Shown here one piece after another: positions 47,987 through 56,864 of a stretch of DNA of 64,000 nt (within the stretch, counting starts at the first letter, position 1; each line of letters begins with the position of its first letter). A program made the position numbers and the translations under genes. The notes beneath the pieces were generated by a model. It worked only from the letters and a program-made list of their open reading frames with translations, did no database searches and was not told the origin of the DNA. This DNA comes from an uncultured Trueperaceae bacterium. Lineage in GTDB: Bacteria > Deinococcota > Deinococci > Deinococcales > Trueperaceae. The stretch is taken from contig CALMXZ010000003.1 of assembly GCA_937873495.1 (NCBI GenBank), positions 124,001 through 188,000 on the forward strand, in the 5' to 3' direction.

Positions 47987-48472
47987 GTGACCGTACTGGC
48001 CTTCGTCATCTTCCTCGTCACCTACGTCGTGGCCGCGCTCGGCGTCGTGCTGCCCGTGCTGCCCGGCGTGCCGATCGCCGCGGTCGGGGCGCTCGCGGCG
48101 GCGGCCATCGTCGGCTTCGACCGGTTCGGCATCGATGTCCTGATCCACGTCGGGCTGCTCGCCGTGCTTTCCCAGGTCGTCGACCTGGCAGGCACGTGGC
48201 TCGGCTCGAAGTACTACGGGGCCGGCAGGGCCGGCACCTGGGGCGGCATCATCGGCTCCTTCGTAGGTCTGTTCGCGTTCCCGCCCTGGGGGTTCCTGTT
48301 CGGCGCGTTGGTCGGCGCGGTCGTCGCGGAGCTGCTGATCGGGCGGGAGCTGTACCCGGCCATCCGCTCCGGCATCGGGGCGTTCGTCGGCACCCTGGGC
48401 GGCACGGTAGCGAAGCTCGTAATAATGGTGGTCATCGGCGTGATCGTGTTCCCGAGGTTCTTCTCGGGCTGA
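47987..48472 (+). CDS. DUF456 family membrane protein
   Basis: 161 residues, mostly hydrophobic, with four or five membrane spans and glycine-zipper stretches. The DUF456 marks are VLPVLPGVPIAAVGALAAAA, DLAGTWLGSKYYGAGRAGTWGGIIGSFVGLFAFPPWG and GALVGAVVAELLIGR. Function unknown. GTG 47987 is used since it follows closely after the mog gene (13 nt) and gives a compact protein. Confidence 0.88.
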   Translation: MTVLAFVIFLVTYVVAALGVVLPVLPGVPIAAVGALAAAAIVGFDRFGIDVLIHVGLLAVLSQVVDLAGTWLGSKYYGAGRAGTWGGIIGSFVGLFAFPPWGFLFGALVGAVVAELLIGRELYPAIRSGIGAFVGTLGGTVAKLVIMVVIGVIVFPRFFSG

Positions 48473-48532
48473 CGCGCCTCGAGGGTAAGCGCCGCCGCGA
48501 GAGCCGCTTCAGCCCGCGGCGTTAGGAGTCGC

Positions 48533-49540
48533 ATGGATCCGATCCTCATCCAGTTAGGCCCGCTCGCCATCAGATGGTACGGGCTGCTCATCGCCCTAGG
48601 CGTGCTCGTCGGCTCCGGCCTAGCGCTGCGCCATGCCCAACGCCGCGGTCTCGACCCGGAGAGGTTGCTGGACATGGCCGTCTGGCTCGTCATCGCCGGC
48701 ATAGTCGGCGCGCGCCTCGTCTACGTGCTCACGAGCCCCTCGGCGTTCTTCGGGCCCGCCGGCCGGCCGCTCGACGCCTTCAAGGTCTGGGAGGGCGGGA
48801 TAAGCATCCACGGCGGCATCCTCGGCATCGTCCTCGCCACCTGGTGGTACTGCCGCGCCCACAAGCTCGACATGTGGGCGTACCTCGACGTCATGTCGCC
48901 CATCGCCGGGCTCGGCATCATCGGCGGCCGCATCGGGAACTTCATGAACGGCACCGACACGGGCGGGCGCCTGACGAACTGGCCCATCGGCTTCACGTGG
49001 CCGGAGCCGGGCACCGAGACCCTCGGGGCGTTCGGACGCCTCGTGTTCGGCCGCGACCTGTGGAGCGCCTTCCCGGGCGTCTGCTCCGACGGCTCGTACA
49101 TCCCGCTGTGGCAGTGCACGGGCGAGATCGTGCGCGGCCCCGTCCACCTCACGCAGCTCTACGGCGTGGTCATCGGGGTGATCGTCCTCCTCGTCACCCT
49201 GTGGGCCCTGCGCAGGCCGCGCCCGTCAGGGTTCGTGTTCTGGCAGATGGTCCTCTGGTACTCGGTGCTGCGCGCCGTGCTCGAGGAGACCTTCCGCGAC
49301 AACCCCCTCACCCTCGACGTCGTGCTCGCGGACGGGCTCGACAAGGCCGGGGTCGGGCTCTTCACGATGACCCAGTTGGCGAGCGTGCTCTTCGTCGCCC
49401 TGGCGGCCTACATGCTGCTCAGGCTCCGCAACGCGCCGCCGCCGGCCCCGGTCGGCCCGACCCCCAAGGGTACGGGTGCTCAGGCGGCCGCCAAGACCCC
49501 CGTGAAGCGGGCGAACGCGCGGAAGGGCGGGGCGAGATGA
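48533..49540 (+). CDS. lgt: Prolipoprotein diacylglyceryl transferase
   Basis: 335 residues with seven or so membrane spans. It transfers diacylglycerol to the lipobox cysteine of prolipoproteins such as RlpA. Marks are IRWYGLLIALGVLVG, GGISIHGGILG (the HGG segment), the signature GGRIGNFMNGTDTG with catalytic-region Arg/Asn, RGPVHLTQLY and a late PxxxR-type segment. TAGGAG lies before ATG 48533. The soluble C-terminal tail is Pro/Lys/Arg-rich. It overlaps the GlmU-like gene as ATGA. Confidence 0.94.
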   Translation: MDPILIQLGPLAIRWYGLLIALGVLVGSGLALRHAQRRGLDPERLLDMAVWLVIAGIVGARLVYVLTSPSAFFGPAGRPLDAFKVWEGGISIHGGILGIVLATWWYCRAHKLDMWAYLDVMSPIAGLGIIGGRIGNFMNGTDTGGRLTNWPIGFTWPEPGTETLGAFGRLVFGRDLWSAFPGVCSDGSYIPLWQCTGEIVRGPVHLTQLYGVVIGVIVLLVTLWALRRPRPSGFVFWQMVLWYSVLRAVLEETFRDNPLTLDVVLADGLDKAGVGLFTMTQLASVLFVALAAYMLLRLRNAPPPAPVGPTPKGTGAQAAAKTPVKRANARKGGAR

Positions 49541-50526
49541 CCGACGCCGGTACCTCCGGTGGGCCACCGCTGGCCGTCGTCGTGCTCGCCGCGGGCGAGG
49601 GGAAGCGGATGCGCTCCAAGCTCCACAAGGTCCTGCACGAGGCGGCCGGGGCGCCGCTCCTCCACCACATCCTCGCCGCGGTAGCTCCGCTGCGCCCGGA
49701 GCGCACCGTCGTCGTGGTCGGCTTCTCCGGCGAGACGGTCCGCGAACGCTTCGAGGACGCCGGGGTGACGTTCGTGACGCAAGACTTCTCCACGGGCTAC
49801 GGAACGGGCCACGCCCTGCGCGAGAGCGGCAAGGGGTTGGAGGGCTTCAGCGGCAACGTGCTCGTCCTCAACGGTGACGGTCCGCTCCTGCGGAGCGAGA
49901 CGTTGACCGCCCTAGTCGCCCTCCTCGGCGACGAACGCGGCATGGCCCTCCTGACGTGCATGACCGACGATCCGACGGGGCTCGGGCGCATCGTGCGCGG
50001 CCCGGACGGCGAGCTTGACGCGATCGTCGAGGAGAAGGACGCCACGCCTGAGCAGCGCGGCATCCGCGAGATCAACCCCGGCGTCTACCTGTTCGACCGG
50101 GACGTGTTCAGGCGCGCCGCAGGCTTGAGCAACGACAACGCGGCCGGCGAGTACTACATCACCGACCTCCCGCGCGGCTACCTGCGCGATGGCCTGAGGG
50201 TGCGCACGCTGCTCGCGGACGAGCGCGAGCTGCTCGGCGTCAACGACAGGCGCCAGCTGGCCGCCGCGGAGCGGATCCTCAGGGAACGTTACGTCGACGC
50301 GTGGCTGAAGGCCGGCGTGACCATGCTCGACCCGGCGTCCACCTACCTAGACGGCACGGTCGAGCTCGCCACCGACGTCGTGCTGGAGCAGGGCGTTGCG
50401 CTGCGCGGCGCCACGCGGGTCGGCGAAGGCGCCAGGATCGGTGCCTACTCGGTGCTCACCGACGCCCGGGTGCCCGCGGGCGCCGTCGTCCCGCCACACA
50501 CCGTGAGGACGGGCCAGGACTGGTAG
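49537..50526 (+). CDS. Short GlmU-like nucleotidyltransferase lacking the acetyltransferase domain
   Basis: 329 residues. The N-terminal ~230 residues are a GlmU pyrophosphorylase: VVVLAAGEGKRMRSKLHKVLHEAAGAPLL, GTGHAL, VLNGDGPLL, IVEEKDATPEQRGIREINPGVY and AAGEYYITDLP, then NDRRQLAAAE. Residues ~265-329 hold only two or three left-handed beta-helix turns (DGTVELATDVVLEQG, GEGARIGAYSVLTDA). Full GlmU is ~450 residues with a long beta-helix bearing the acetyltransferase His and Lys; these are absent. It should make UDP-GlcNAc from GlcNAc-1-P but not acetylate. ATG overlaps lgt. UTP/GlcNAc-1-P specificity inferred. Confidence 0.85.
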   Translation: MTDAGTSGGPPLAVVVLAAGEGKRMRSKLHKVLHEAAGAPLLHHILAAVAPLRPERTVVVVGFSGETVRERFEDAGVTFVTQDFSTGYGTGHALRESGKGLEGFSGNVLVLNGDGPLLRSETLTALVALLGDERGMALLTCMTDDPTGLGRIVRGPDGELDAIVEEKDATPEQRGIREINPGVYLFDRDVFRRAAGLSNDNAAGEYYITDLPRGYLRDGLRVRTLLADERELLGVNDRRQLAAAERILRERYVDAWLKAGVTMLDPASTYLDGTVELATDVVLEQGVALRGATRVGEGARIGAYSVLTDARVPAGAVVPPHTVRTGQDW

Positions 50527-50538
50527 GGTAGGCGCGCG

Positions 50539-51696
<1,158 letters not shown>

Positions 51697-51718
51697 CGCA
51701 CGACCCGCTCGCTCCAGG

Positions 51719-52180
51719 TCACGCCTTGCCGGAGTAGAGCTCGTCGCTGTCGAGCCAGATGGTCGTCGGGCCGGAGTTGACGAGCTCGACCTCCATCATG
51801 GCCCCGAACTCGCCCGTCGCCACCCTGACGCCCGCCTGGCGGAGCGCCGCCACGAACTCGAGGTAGAGCGGCTCGGCCACTTCCGGCCTGGCGGCCGCGC
51901 TGAAGCCGGGGCGGTTGCCGCCGCGGCTGTCGCCGTATAGCGTGAACTGGCTGATCACGAGGCAGGCGCCGCCAACGGCCGCGAGGTCGAGGTTCATCTT
52001 GCCGGACCCGTCCTCGAACACGCGCAGCTTCCTGACCTTCTCGGCCAGCCGTCTGGCCAACTCGGCGTCGTCGGAGTGGGTCACGCCGAGCAGTACGAGG
52101 AAACCGTGGTCGATCTCGCCGACCAGGCGCCCCGCCACGCTGACGTGCGCGCGGGAGACGCGCTGCACAAAGGCCCTCAC
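51719..52180 (-). CDS. dtd: D-aminoacyl-tRNA deacylase
   Basis: 153 residues. DTD removes D-amino acids (and Gly) from tRNA. It starts VRAFVQRVSRAHVSV, the family's RAVVQRVxxAxV. It also has GFLVLLGVTHSDD, LRVFEDGSGKMNLDL, the active-site SQFTLYGDSRGGNRPGF and the C-terminal NSGPTTIWLDS (GPVT-like GP motif). GTG 52180 overlaps the DUF1844 stop as GTGA; the longer open frame upstream is ignored. Confidence 0.95.
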   Translation of the reverse strand: MRAFVQRVSRAHVSVAGRLVGEIDHGFLVLLGVTHSDDAELARRLAEKVRKLRVFEDGSGKMNLDLAAVGGACLVISQFTLYGDSRGGNRPGFSAAARPEVAEPLYLEFVAALRQAGVRVATGEFGAMMEVELVNSGPTTIWLDSDELYSGKA

Positions 52181-52548
52181 GCCGGTTCGTCGAGTGTAAG
52201 CAGTCCGGTCGCGGTGGCGTCCAGGACGGGCAGCTCGCTCTTGCCGACCTCCTGGAGGCGTTGGCGCAACGCCCGCAACGCCGACCACAACGCGTCGCGC
52301 TCCGAGGCGTCCAGGTTGCCGAGCGTCTTGACCTGCAACATCTCCAGCAGGTCGAGGCTGCGGCGTGCCGCCTTGCGACCGGCCACCCCGTCCTTGCCGG
52401 CCAGGCGCAGCGGGCTGCTGTCGTCGCCCATGGCCGCCTCGGCCGACGAGAGCAGCGCATGCACCAGGCCCATGAACCTGGTGCTGGCGGCGGCGTGCGC
52501 CTCAGTGTCGAGCTGGTCTCGCTCCTGGGCCGGGTCCGGGGTGCTCAG
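52177..52548 (-). CDS. DUF1844 family protein with probable CTG start
   Basis: 123 residues from CTG 52548. It matches DUF1844: FMGLVHALLSSAEAAMGD, then ARRSLDLLEMLQVKTLGNLDASERDALWSALRALRQ, the family's IDLLEMLxxKTxGNL signature. Function unknown. No ATG, GTG or TTG occurs before an internal ATG (52473) that would cut off the N-terminal segment. CTG at 52546-52548 overlaps the udg TGA as CTGA, like gluQ and dusA, and so is preferred. The stop overlaps dtd. Confidence 0.8.
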   Translation of the reverse strand: MSTPDPAQERDQLDTEAHAAASTRFMGLVHALLSSAEAAMGDDSSPLRLAGKDGVAGRKAARRSLDLLEMLQVKTLGNLDASERDALWSALRALRQRLQEVGKSELPVLDATATGLLTLDEPA

Positions 52549-53159
52549 AACAGCCCGCCCTGCTCGGCGGTATCGAGGTTGAAGGCAGGCTCTTTCGGAG
52601 GAAGGGCGTCCAGGACGCGCTTGAGCTCTTTCATGTCGTTCCAGGTTACCCACTTGGGAGCGCCGCGCTCGCGGCTGGCGTTACGCAGTAGATAGGCGGG
52701 GTGGAAGAGAGGGAAGACCTTGAGCCCATGCCAGTCGTGCCACTTCCCGCGCGTCCTCGTTATCCCCTCGGTCGTGCGGAGGAAGTACTGGGTGGGCACG
52801 TTGCCGAGCGTCACGATGACCTGCGGCCTGATGAGCTTGATCTGCTCGATGATCACCCATTCACTGGCGGCGACCTCGTCCGGCCGCGGGTTGCGGTTGC
52901 CGGGCGGGCGGAACTTGACGATGTTCGTGATGTAGACGGAACTCCGCTCGATGCCGACGGAGGCGAGCACCTTGTCGAGCAACTGGCCGGCGCGACCTAC
53001 GAACGGTCGCCCCTCCAGGTCCTCGTCCTCCCCGGGCGCCTCGCCGACGAACATGGCTTGCGCCTCCGGGTCGCCTTCGCCGAACACGAGGTTGTTCGAC
53101 AGGTCTGAGAGCGCGGGAGGCTTCTTCGCGGCCTCGCGCTCGAGCTCGGCAAGCGTCAC
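52545..53159 (-). CDS. Uracil-DNA glycosylase, family 4 type, without Fe-S cysteines
   Basis: 204 residues. It matches family 4 UDG: VFGEGDPEAQAMFVGEAPGEDED with motif A GEAPG at residues 39-43, PFVGRAGQLLDKVL, NIVKFRPPGNRNPRPDE, VTLGNVPTQYFL and motif B FHPAYLLRN. Family 4 enzymes carry four cysteines for a [4Fe-4S] cluster; this protein has none, for example KFRPPGNR where KCRPPxNR is usual. It probably excises uracil from deaminated DNA. A TATGAC -10-like box lies 6 nt before GTG 53159. First gene of udg-DUF1844-dtd. Confidence 0.92.
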   Translation of the reverse strand: MTLAELEREAAKKPPALSDLSNNLVFGEGDPEAQAMFVGEAPGEDEDLEGRPFVGRAGQLLDKVLASVGIERSSVYITNIVKFRPPGNRNPRPDEVAASEWVIIEQIKLIRPQVIVTLGNVPTQYFLRTTEGITRTRGKWHDWHGLKVFPLFHPAYLLRNASRERGAPKWVTWNDMKELKRVLDALPPKEPAFNLDTAEQGGLF

Positions 53160-53206
53160 GTGCCCGTCATACCATGCGTGCCCTGGCCGCCGGCCGGCGT
53201 TTCGGG

Positions 53207-53644
53207 TCAGCCGGCCTCGGTGCTGGGCGCGAGCCCGTCGGCGTCATCGACCTGGGCGCCGGCCAGGCCGGCCGCGCCCGTGAGGCTCGGGCGCATGCTC
53301 CGCGCCTCGCGCCTGACCCGCGGCTCGAGCCCGATCATCAGGAAGAAGTTCTCGAGCGCGTTCTCGCGCCCCTTGATCTCGGTGTGCTCGGGTCGCTCCG
53401 AACCGGTGACGAACGGCAGGTCCTTGTAGACGCGCAGCGCTTCCTCGGCCACCTCGTCGGGGCTCTTGGCCTCGGCGAGCTGGCTGAGCTCCGCGTAGAC
53501 GCCGCGCCGCGCCTCGGCGTGCTGGCGGAAAGCTTCCGGGTCGTCCGTCTCGGGCGCCCGCAACAGGTCCTGCTTCGCGATGCGGCGGTAATGCTTGAGA
53601 CCGCGGATGATCTCCTCCGAGCTGAGCACGACCTTCACGTCCAT
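53207..53644 (-). CDS. Hypothetical protein
   Basis: 145 residues, not recognised. It is charged and helix-rich, beginning MDVKVVLSSEEIIRGLKHYRRIAKQDLLRAPETDD and continuing with AELSQLAEAKSPDEVAEEALRVYKDLPFVTG and an Arg-rich region (GLEPRVRREARSMRPSL). No signal or membrane segment. ATG 53644 has GGAGAG 5 nt upstream. It lies behind the zinc-ribbon gene on the same strand with a 138-nt gap and may have its own promoter. Confidence 0.78.
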   Translation of the reverse strand: MDVKVVLSSEEIIRGLKHYRRIAKQDLLRAPETDDPEAFRQHAEARRGVYAELSQLAEAKSPDEVAEEALRVYKDLPFVTGSERPEHTEIKGRENALENFFLMIGLEPRVRREARSMRPSLTGAAGLAGAQVDDADGLAPSTEAG

Positions 53645-53782
53645 GTTCTCTCCTTCCGGGTCCGCTCGCCCGCGCGTACGCGGCGTGACCCTGGTGTCCC
53701 CGGGTTGCTTGTGGATGCCAGACCCCGACCGCACCGCTTGCCGCATGACATTCGCGGGGCGGTCGGTCGGTCCGGTCACGGT

Positions 53783-54058
53783 TCAGGCCTCTAGGCTGCG
53801 CCGTGGGATCGGCGGCAGGTCGCTTGGCGTCGGGTCGTCTTCCGGGAGCCGGTGGCGCGCCCGACCATCCCGTCCTTCTCGGCCTTCGAGCAGTCGACCG
53901 TCGTAGCGCGTGAGGAGGTCGAGCTCCTCCGCGTCCGACCGGTAGCCGCACGCCGGGCATTCGAGCTCCTCGAAGCCCTCGCTGTAGACGTAGGTGATCG
54001 TGTCCAGTGCGCCGCAACTCGGGCACGGGACGCCTTCGTGATGACCTTCGGCGTCCAT
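53783..54058 (-). CDS. Small zinc-ribbon protein
   Basis: 91 residues. The N-terminal half is a zinc ribbon with Cys12-x2-Cys15 and Cys34-x2-Cys37 (CPSC, CPAC) around TITYVYSEGFEELE. The C-terminal half is Arg/Asp/Glu/Pro-rich and probably disordered. Function unknown; such ribbons bind nucleic acid or protein. ATG 54058 has no clear ribosome-binding site, but a leaderless 11-codon mini-ORF ends 2 nt upstream (see 54061-54108), so start by coupling is possible. TTG 54064 is an alternative. Confidence 0.8.
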   Translation of the reverse strand: MDAEGHHEGVPCPSCGALDTITYVYSEGFEELECPACGYRSDAEELDLLTRYDGRLLEGREGRDGRARHRLPEDDPTPSDLPPIPRRSLEA

Positions 54059-54060
54059 CC

Positions 54061-54108
54061 TCAACCCCGGGCCTGGACGGGTCGGCTAGGTCTCATGGCG
54101 TCAGCATA
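54061..54108 (-). promoter_or_regulatory. Leaderless mini-ORF ahead of the zinc-ribbon gene
   Basis: TATGCT (54103-54108) lies 6 nt before ATG 54096, which opens an 11-codon Arg/Pro-rich frame. Its TGA (54061-54063) is 2 nt before ATG 54058 of the zinc-ribbon gene. A leaderless mini-ORF could deliver ribosomes to a gene lacking a ribosome-binding site. Confidence 0.45.
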
Positions 54109-54144
54109 TCCCAGCGGCTCGGGGGCGCTCGTCGCACCGGGCGC

Positions 54145-55800
54145 TCACGCGACCCGCCCGCGCCGTCCGCTCCGTCCGTCGGCCCGGGTGGCCGCCGCCG
54201 CCAGCGCGCGCAGCTCGAGCGCATGCTTCAGCGACGTGTCCGTCAGCGTCCCCGAGAGGAGGCGCGCGAGCTCGACCGTGCGCTCCTCGTCGCCCAGACG
54301 CGCTACGCGCGCCACCGTCCGGTCGTCGAGCGCGTGCTTCTCGACCTTGAAGTGCGCGTCGGCGAAGGCCGCCACCTGGGCCAGGTGGGTGACCACGATC
54401 ACCTGCCTGGCGCCGGCCAGGCGGGCCAGCAGCGCCCCGACCCTGTTGGCCGTCTCGCCGCCCACGCCGGCGTCCACCTCGTCGAAGACCAGCGTCGGCA
54501 GGTCGGAGCCGGTGACGAGGTGCAGGGCGAGCATGATGCGGGAGAGCTCGCCGCCGGAAGCGACCTCGTGCACGGCCCGGGCGGGTTCGCCCGGGTTGGC
54601 GCCGAACTCGAACGTCACGTCGTCCGACCCCGTGCGCGTGCGTTTCGCGGCTCGGGCGAGCACCACCTCGAAGCGCGCCTGCGGCAGGCCGAGTTGGTGC
54701 AGCAGCGGCAGCAGCTGCTCAGTGAGGGTGCGCGCGGCGGCACGCCTAGCCGCCGTGAGGCGCGCGCCGATGGCGTCCAGCTCCGTCGCCAGGCCCGCCA
54801 GGCGCTCGGTGAGGAGCCCGATCTCGTCGTCGGCGCCTGCCAGCCCGGTCGCCTCGGCCGCGGCGGAGGCGCGGTAGGCGATGACGTCGCTCAGGCTCGG
54901 GCCGTACTTGCGCTTGAGGGCGTCGAGGGCGGCAAGGCGGGCCTGCACTAGGTCGAGGCGGTTGGGGTCGGCCTGGAAGTCGGTGAGGAAGCCCTCCACC
55001 TCGCCGCTCACGGCGCCGAGGCCGGAGACGAGCTCCCTGAGGTCGTCTGCCAGGGCGGCGAGCGGAGGAGAGAAGCGACCGGCGCCCTCCAGCTCGCGCA
55101 GCGCCTCCGCGGCGAACGTGAGGGCGCCGCCGTCGTCCGCCGCCAGCGCCTGGAAGGCCCTCCCGCCGCCGGCGACGATCCGTTCGGCGTGGCGCAGCGC
55201 GGTGAGCTCGGCTTCCAACTCCTCGTCCTCGCCGCCACGCGGCTTGGTCGTGTCGATCTCGTTCAACTCGAAGCGCAGGCCGTCGAGCCGTCGCGACCGT
55301 TCGCGTTCCGAGTCGCGCAGCGCACTCAGCCGCGCCGCGACGGCTTGCGACTCCGCGAAGAGCTCCTTGTGACGAGCCAGGTCGGCGGACGCCTCCGGCG
55401 CCAGGAGCCGATCGAGCTGGCTCAGCTGAGCCGCCGGTGCGAGGAGCTGGTGAGCCGAGTGCTGCCCGTACACCCGCAGGGCGCCGCCGACCGCTTCGCT
55501 TAGCTCCGTTACGGTCACGAGCTCGCCGTCCAACCGCGCGGCGTGCCGCCCGTTGAGGGCCACGCGCCGACCGGCCGACTCGAAGCTGGCGCCCGTGAAC
55601 GTGCCCTGCACCAGCGCGCTCTGCGCGCCCGCCCTGACCATGGCGAGGTCGGGGCGGCCGCCGCCGAGGAGCTCGAGCGCGTCGACCACGATCGACTTGC
55701 CCGCGCCCGTCTCGCCCGTGAGCACGTTGAGGCCGGCGTGAAGCTCCATGGCCAGCTCGTCGACTATCGCGAAGTCACGCAGTTCCAGCGTGCGAAGCAC
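54145..55800 (-). CDS. recN: DNA repair protein RecN
   Basis: 551 residues. An SMC-like ATPase aiding double-strand break repair. N-terminal LELRDFAIVDELAMELHAGLNVLTGETGAGKSIVVDAL with Walker A GETGAGKS at ~30-37. A coiled-coil-rich middle follows (~150-340). The C-terminal lobe has ASGGELSRIMLALHL, LVFDEVDAGVGGETA and VTHLAQVAAFAD. TATACT (55808-55813) lies 7 nt before GTG 55800, so it is leaderless. Relevant for radiation-resistant lineages, as in Deinococcus. Confidence 0.95.
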   Translation of the reverse strand: MLRTLELRDFAIVDELAMELHAGLNVLTGETGAGKSIVVDALELLGGGRPDLAMVRAGAQSALVQGTFTGASFESAGRRVALNGRHAARLDGELVTVTELSEAVGGALRVYGQHSAHQLLAPAAQLSQLDRLLAPEASADLARHKELFAESQAVAARLSALRDSERERSRRLDGLRFELNEIDTTKPRGGEDEELEAELTALRHAERIVAGGGRAFQALAADDGGALTFAAEALRELEGAGRFSPPLAALADDLRELVSGLGAVSGEVEGFLTDFQADPNRLDLVQARLAALDALKRKYGPSLSDVIAYRASAAAEATGLAGADDEIGLLTERLAGLATELDAIGARLTAARRAAARTLTEQLLPLLHQLGLPQARFEVVLARAAKRTRTGSDDVTFEFGANPGEPARAVHEVASGGELSRIMLALHLVTGSDLPTLVFDEVDAGVGGETANRVGALLARLAGARQVIVVTHLAQVAAFADAHFKVEKHALDDRTVARVARLGDEERTVELARLLSGTLTDTSLKHALELRALAAAATRADGRSGRRGRVA

Positions 55801-55936
55801 GTCACCAAGTATAGAGAACGGTAAGGGCCGAGCCGGGCGCGCCCCGGCGGCGGCCTAGGCGCACGCGGTCGACTGCCGCTCACCCCAGGCCGGGCGGTGC
55901 ACGTTCCTGCGCCCCTGCCCTCGGTAGACTCGTATC

Positions 55937-56824
55937 GTGCCAGCGGGATCGGATCGTGCCGGCGGCTTCCGCGAGCGCGTCACCTGGGTCGAGTGCCCGC
56001 GCGACGCCTGGCAGGGCCTGCGCGTCGCGCCGCGGACACCCGACAAGGTGAGGCACCTGCGCGACCTTCTGGCGGCGGGGTTCGACCACCTCGACCTGGG
56101 CTCGTTCGTCTCGCCGAAGGCGGTACCCCAGATGGCGGACACGGAGGCGGTGCTCGCCGCCCTCGACGCTCCAGCCGCGGCCGACCTACTATGCATCGTG
56201 GGGAACGCGAGGGGCTTGGAGCGAGCGACGCGGGCCGTGGGGGTCACGAGCATCGGCTACCCGCTGGCGGTCAGCGACACGTTCCAGCGACGCAACGTCG
56301 GGACGTCCGTGACCGAGGCCTGGGGTGTCGTCGGCGAGCTGCTCGCCGGGGCCGCCGAGGCCGGCATGGGCGTGGTCGTCTACGTCTCGATGGCCTTCGG
56401 CAACCCCTACGGTGACCCGTGGGATCCAGAGATCACGGCGGCGGCCGTCGCGCGGGCCTGGGCCATGGGGGCCACGCGCGTGGCGTTGGCGGACACCCTG
56501 GGCGGCGCGGACGCCGGGTCGATCGCCGCGGTCCTGAAGGCCGTCGACCGGCCGCATCACCTCGGACTGCACCTGCATGCGCGACCGGGCGCCTGGGCCG
56601 ACAAGGTCGAGGCCGCCTTGGCGCAGGGCGTCAGGTGGTTCGAGGGCGCGCTGGCCGGGGTGGGCGGCTGTCCGTTCGCGGCGGACGAACTCGTGGGCAA
56701 CCTCCCGACCGAGCAGGTCTTGCCGTGGCTCGTCGACCGTGGGTTCGCGGTGGCCCCAGACCTCGGCGCCTTGTCGGGCCTGGCGCGCGACGCCGCCCGC
56801 CTCGCCGGTCTCACGGTTCCGTAA
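55937..56824 (+). CDS. Hydroxymethylglutaryl-CoA lyase-like protein
   Basis: 295 residues, DRE-TIM barrel. The N-terminal ECPRDAWQGL replaces the usual VGPRDGLQ but keeps Arg-Asp. LDLGSFVSPKAVPQMADTEAV is a good match to the family EVTSFVSPKxVPQMAD. SMAFGNPYGDPW, LADTLGGADAGSI, HLHARPGAWA and the catalytic-Cys loop GVGGCPFA follow. Probable role in leucine degradation or related aldol cleavage. TAGACT (55925-55930) lies 6 nt before GTG 55937. It is divergent from recN. Confidence 0.88.
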   Translation: MPAGSDRAGGFRERVTWVECPRDAWQGLRVAPRTPDKVRHLRDLLAAGFDHLDLGSFVSPKAVPQMADTEAVLAALDAPAAADLLCIVGNARGLERATRAVGVTSIGYPLAVSDTFQRRNVGTSVTEAWGVVGELLAGAAEAGMGVVVYVSMAFGNPYGDPWDPEITAAAVARAWAMGATRVALADTLGGADAGSIAAVLKAVDRPHHLGLHLHARPGAWADKVEAALAQGVRWFEGALAGVGGCPFAADELVGNLPTEQVLPWLVDRGFAVAPDLGALSGLARDAARLAGLTVP

Positions 56825-56864
56825 CGCGGTCGCGAGCCCGGTCGCCCGGCCGCCGGGTCGGGGC

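Noticed and set aside
48574-49536. In-frame extension of the GlmU-like gene through lgt
   Set aside because: The extension is Arg/Pro-rich shadow of lgt; the true start is ATG 49537 in the ATGA overlap.
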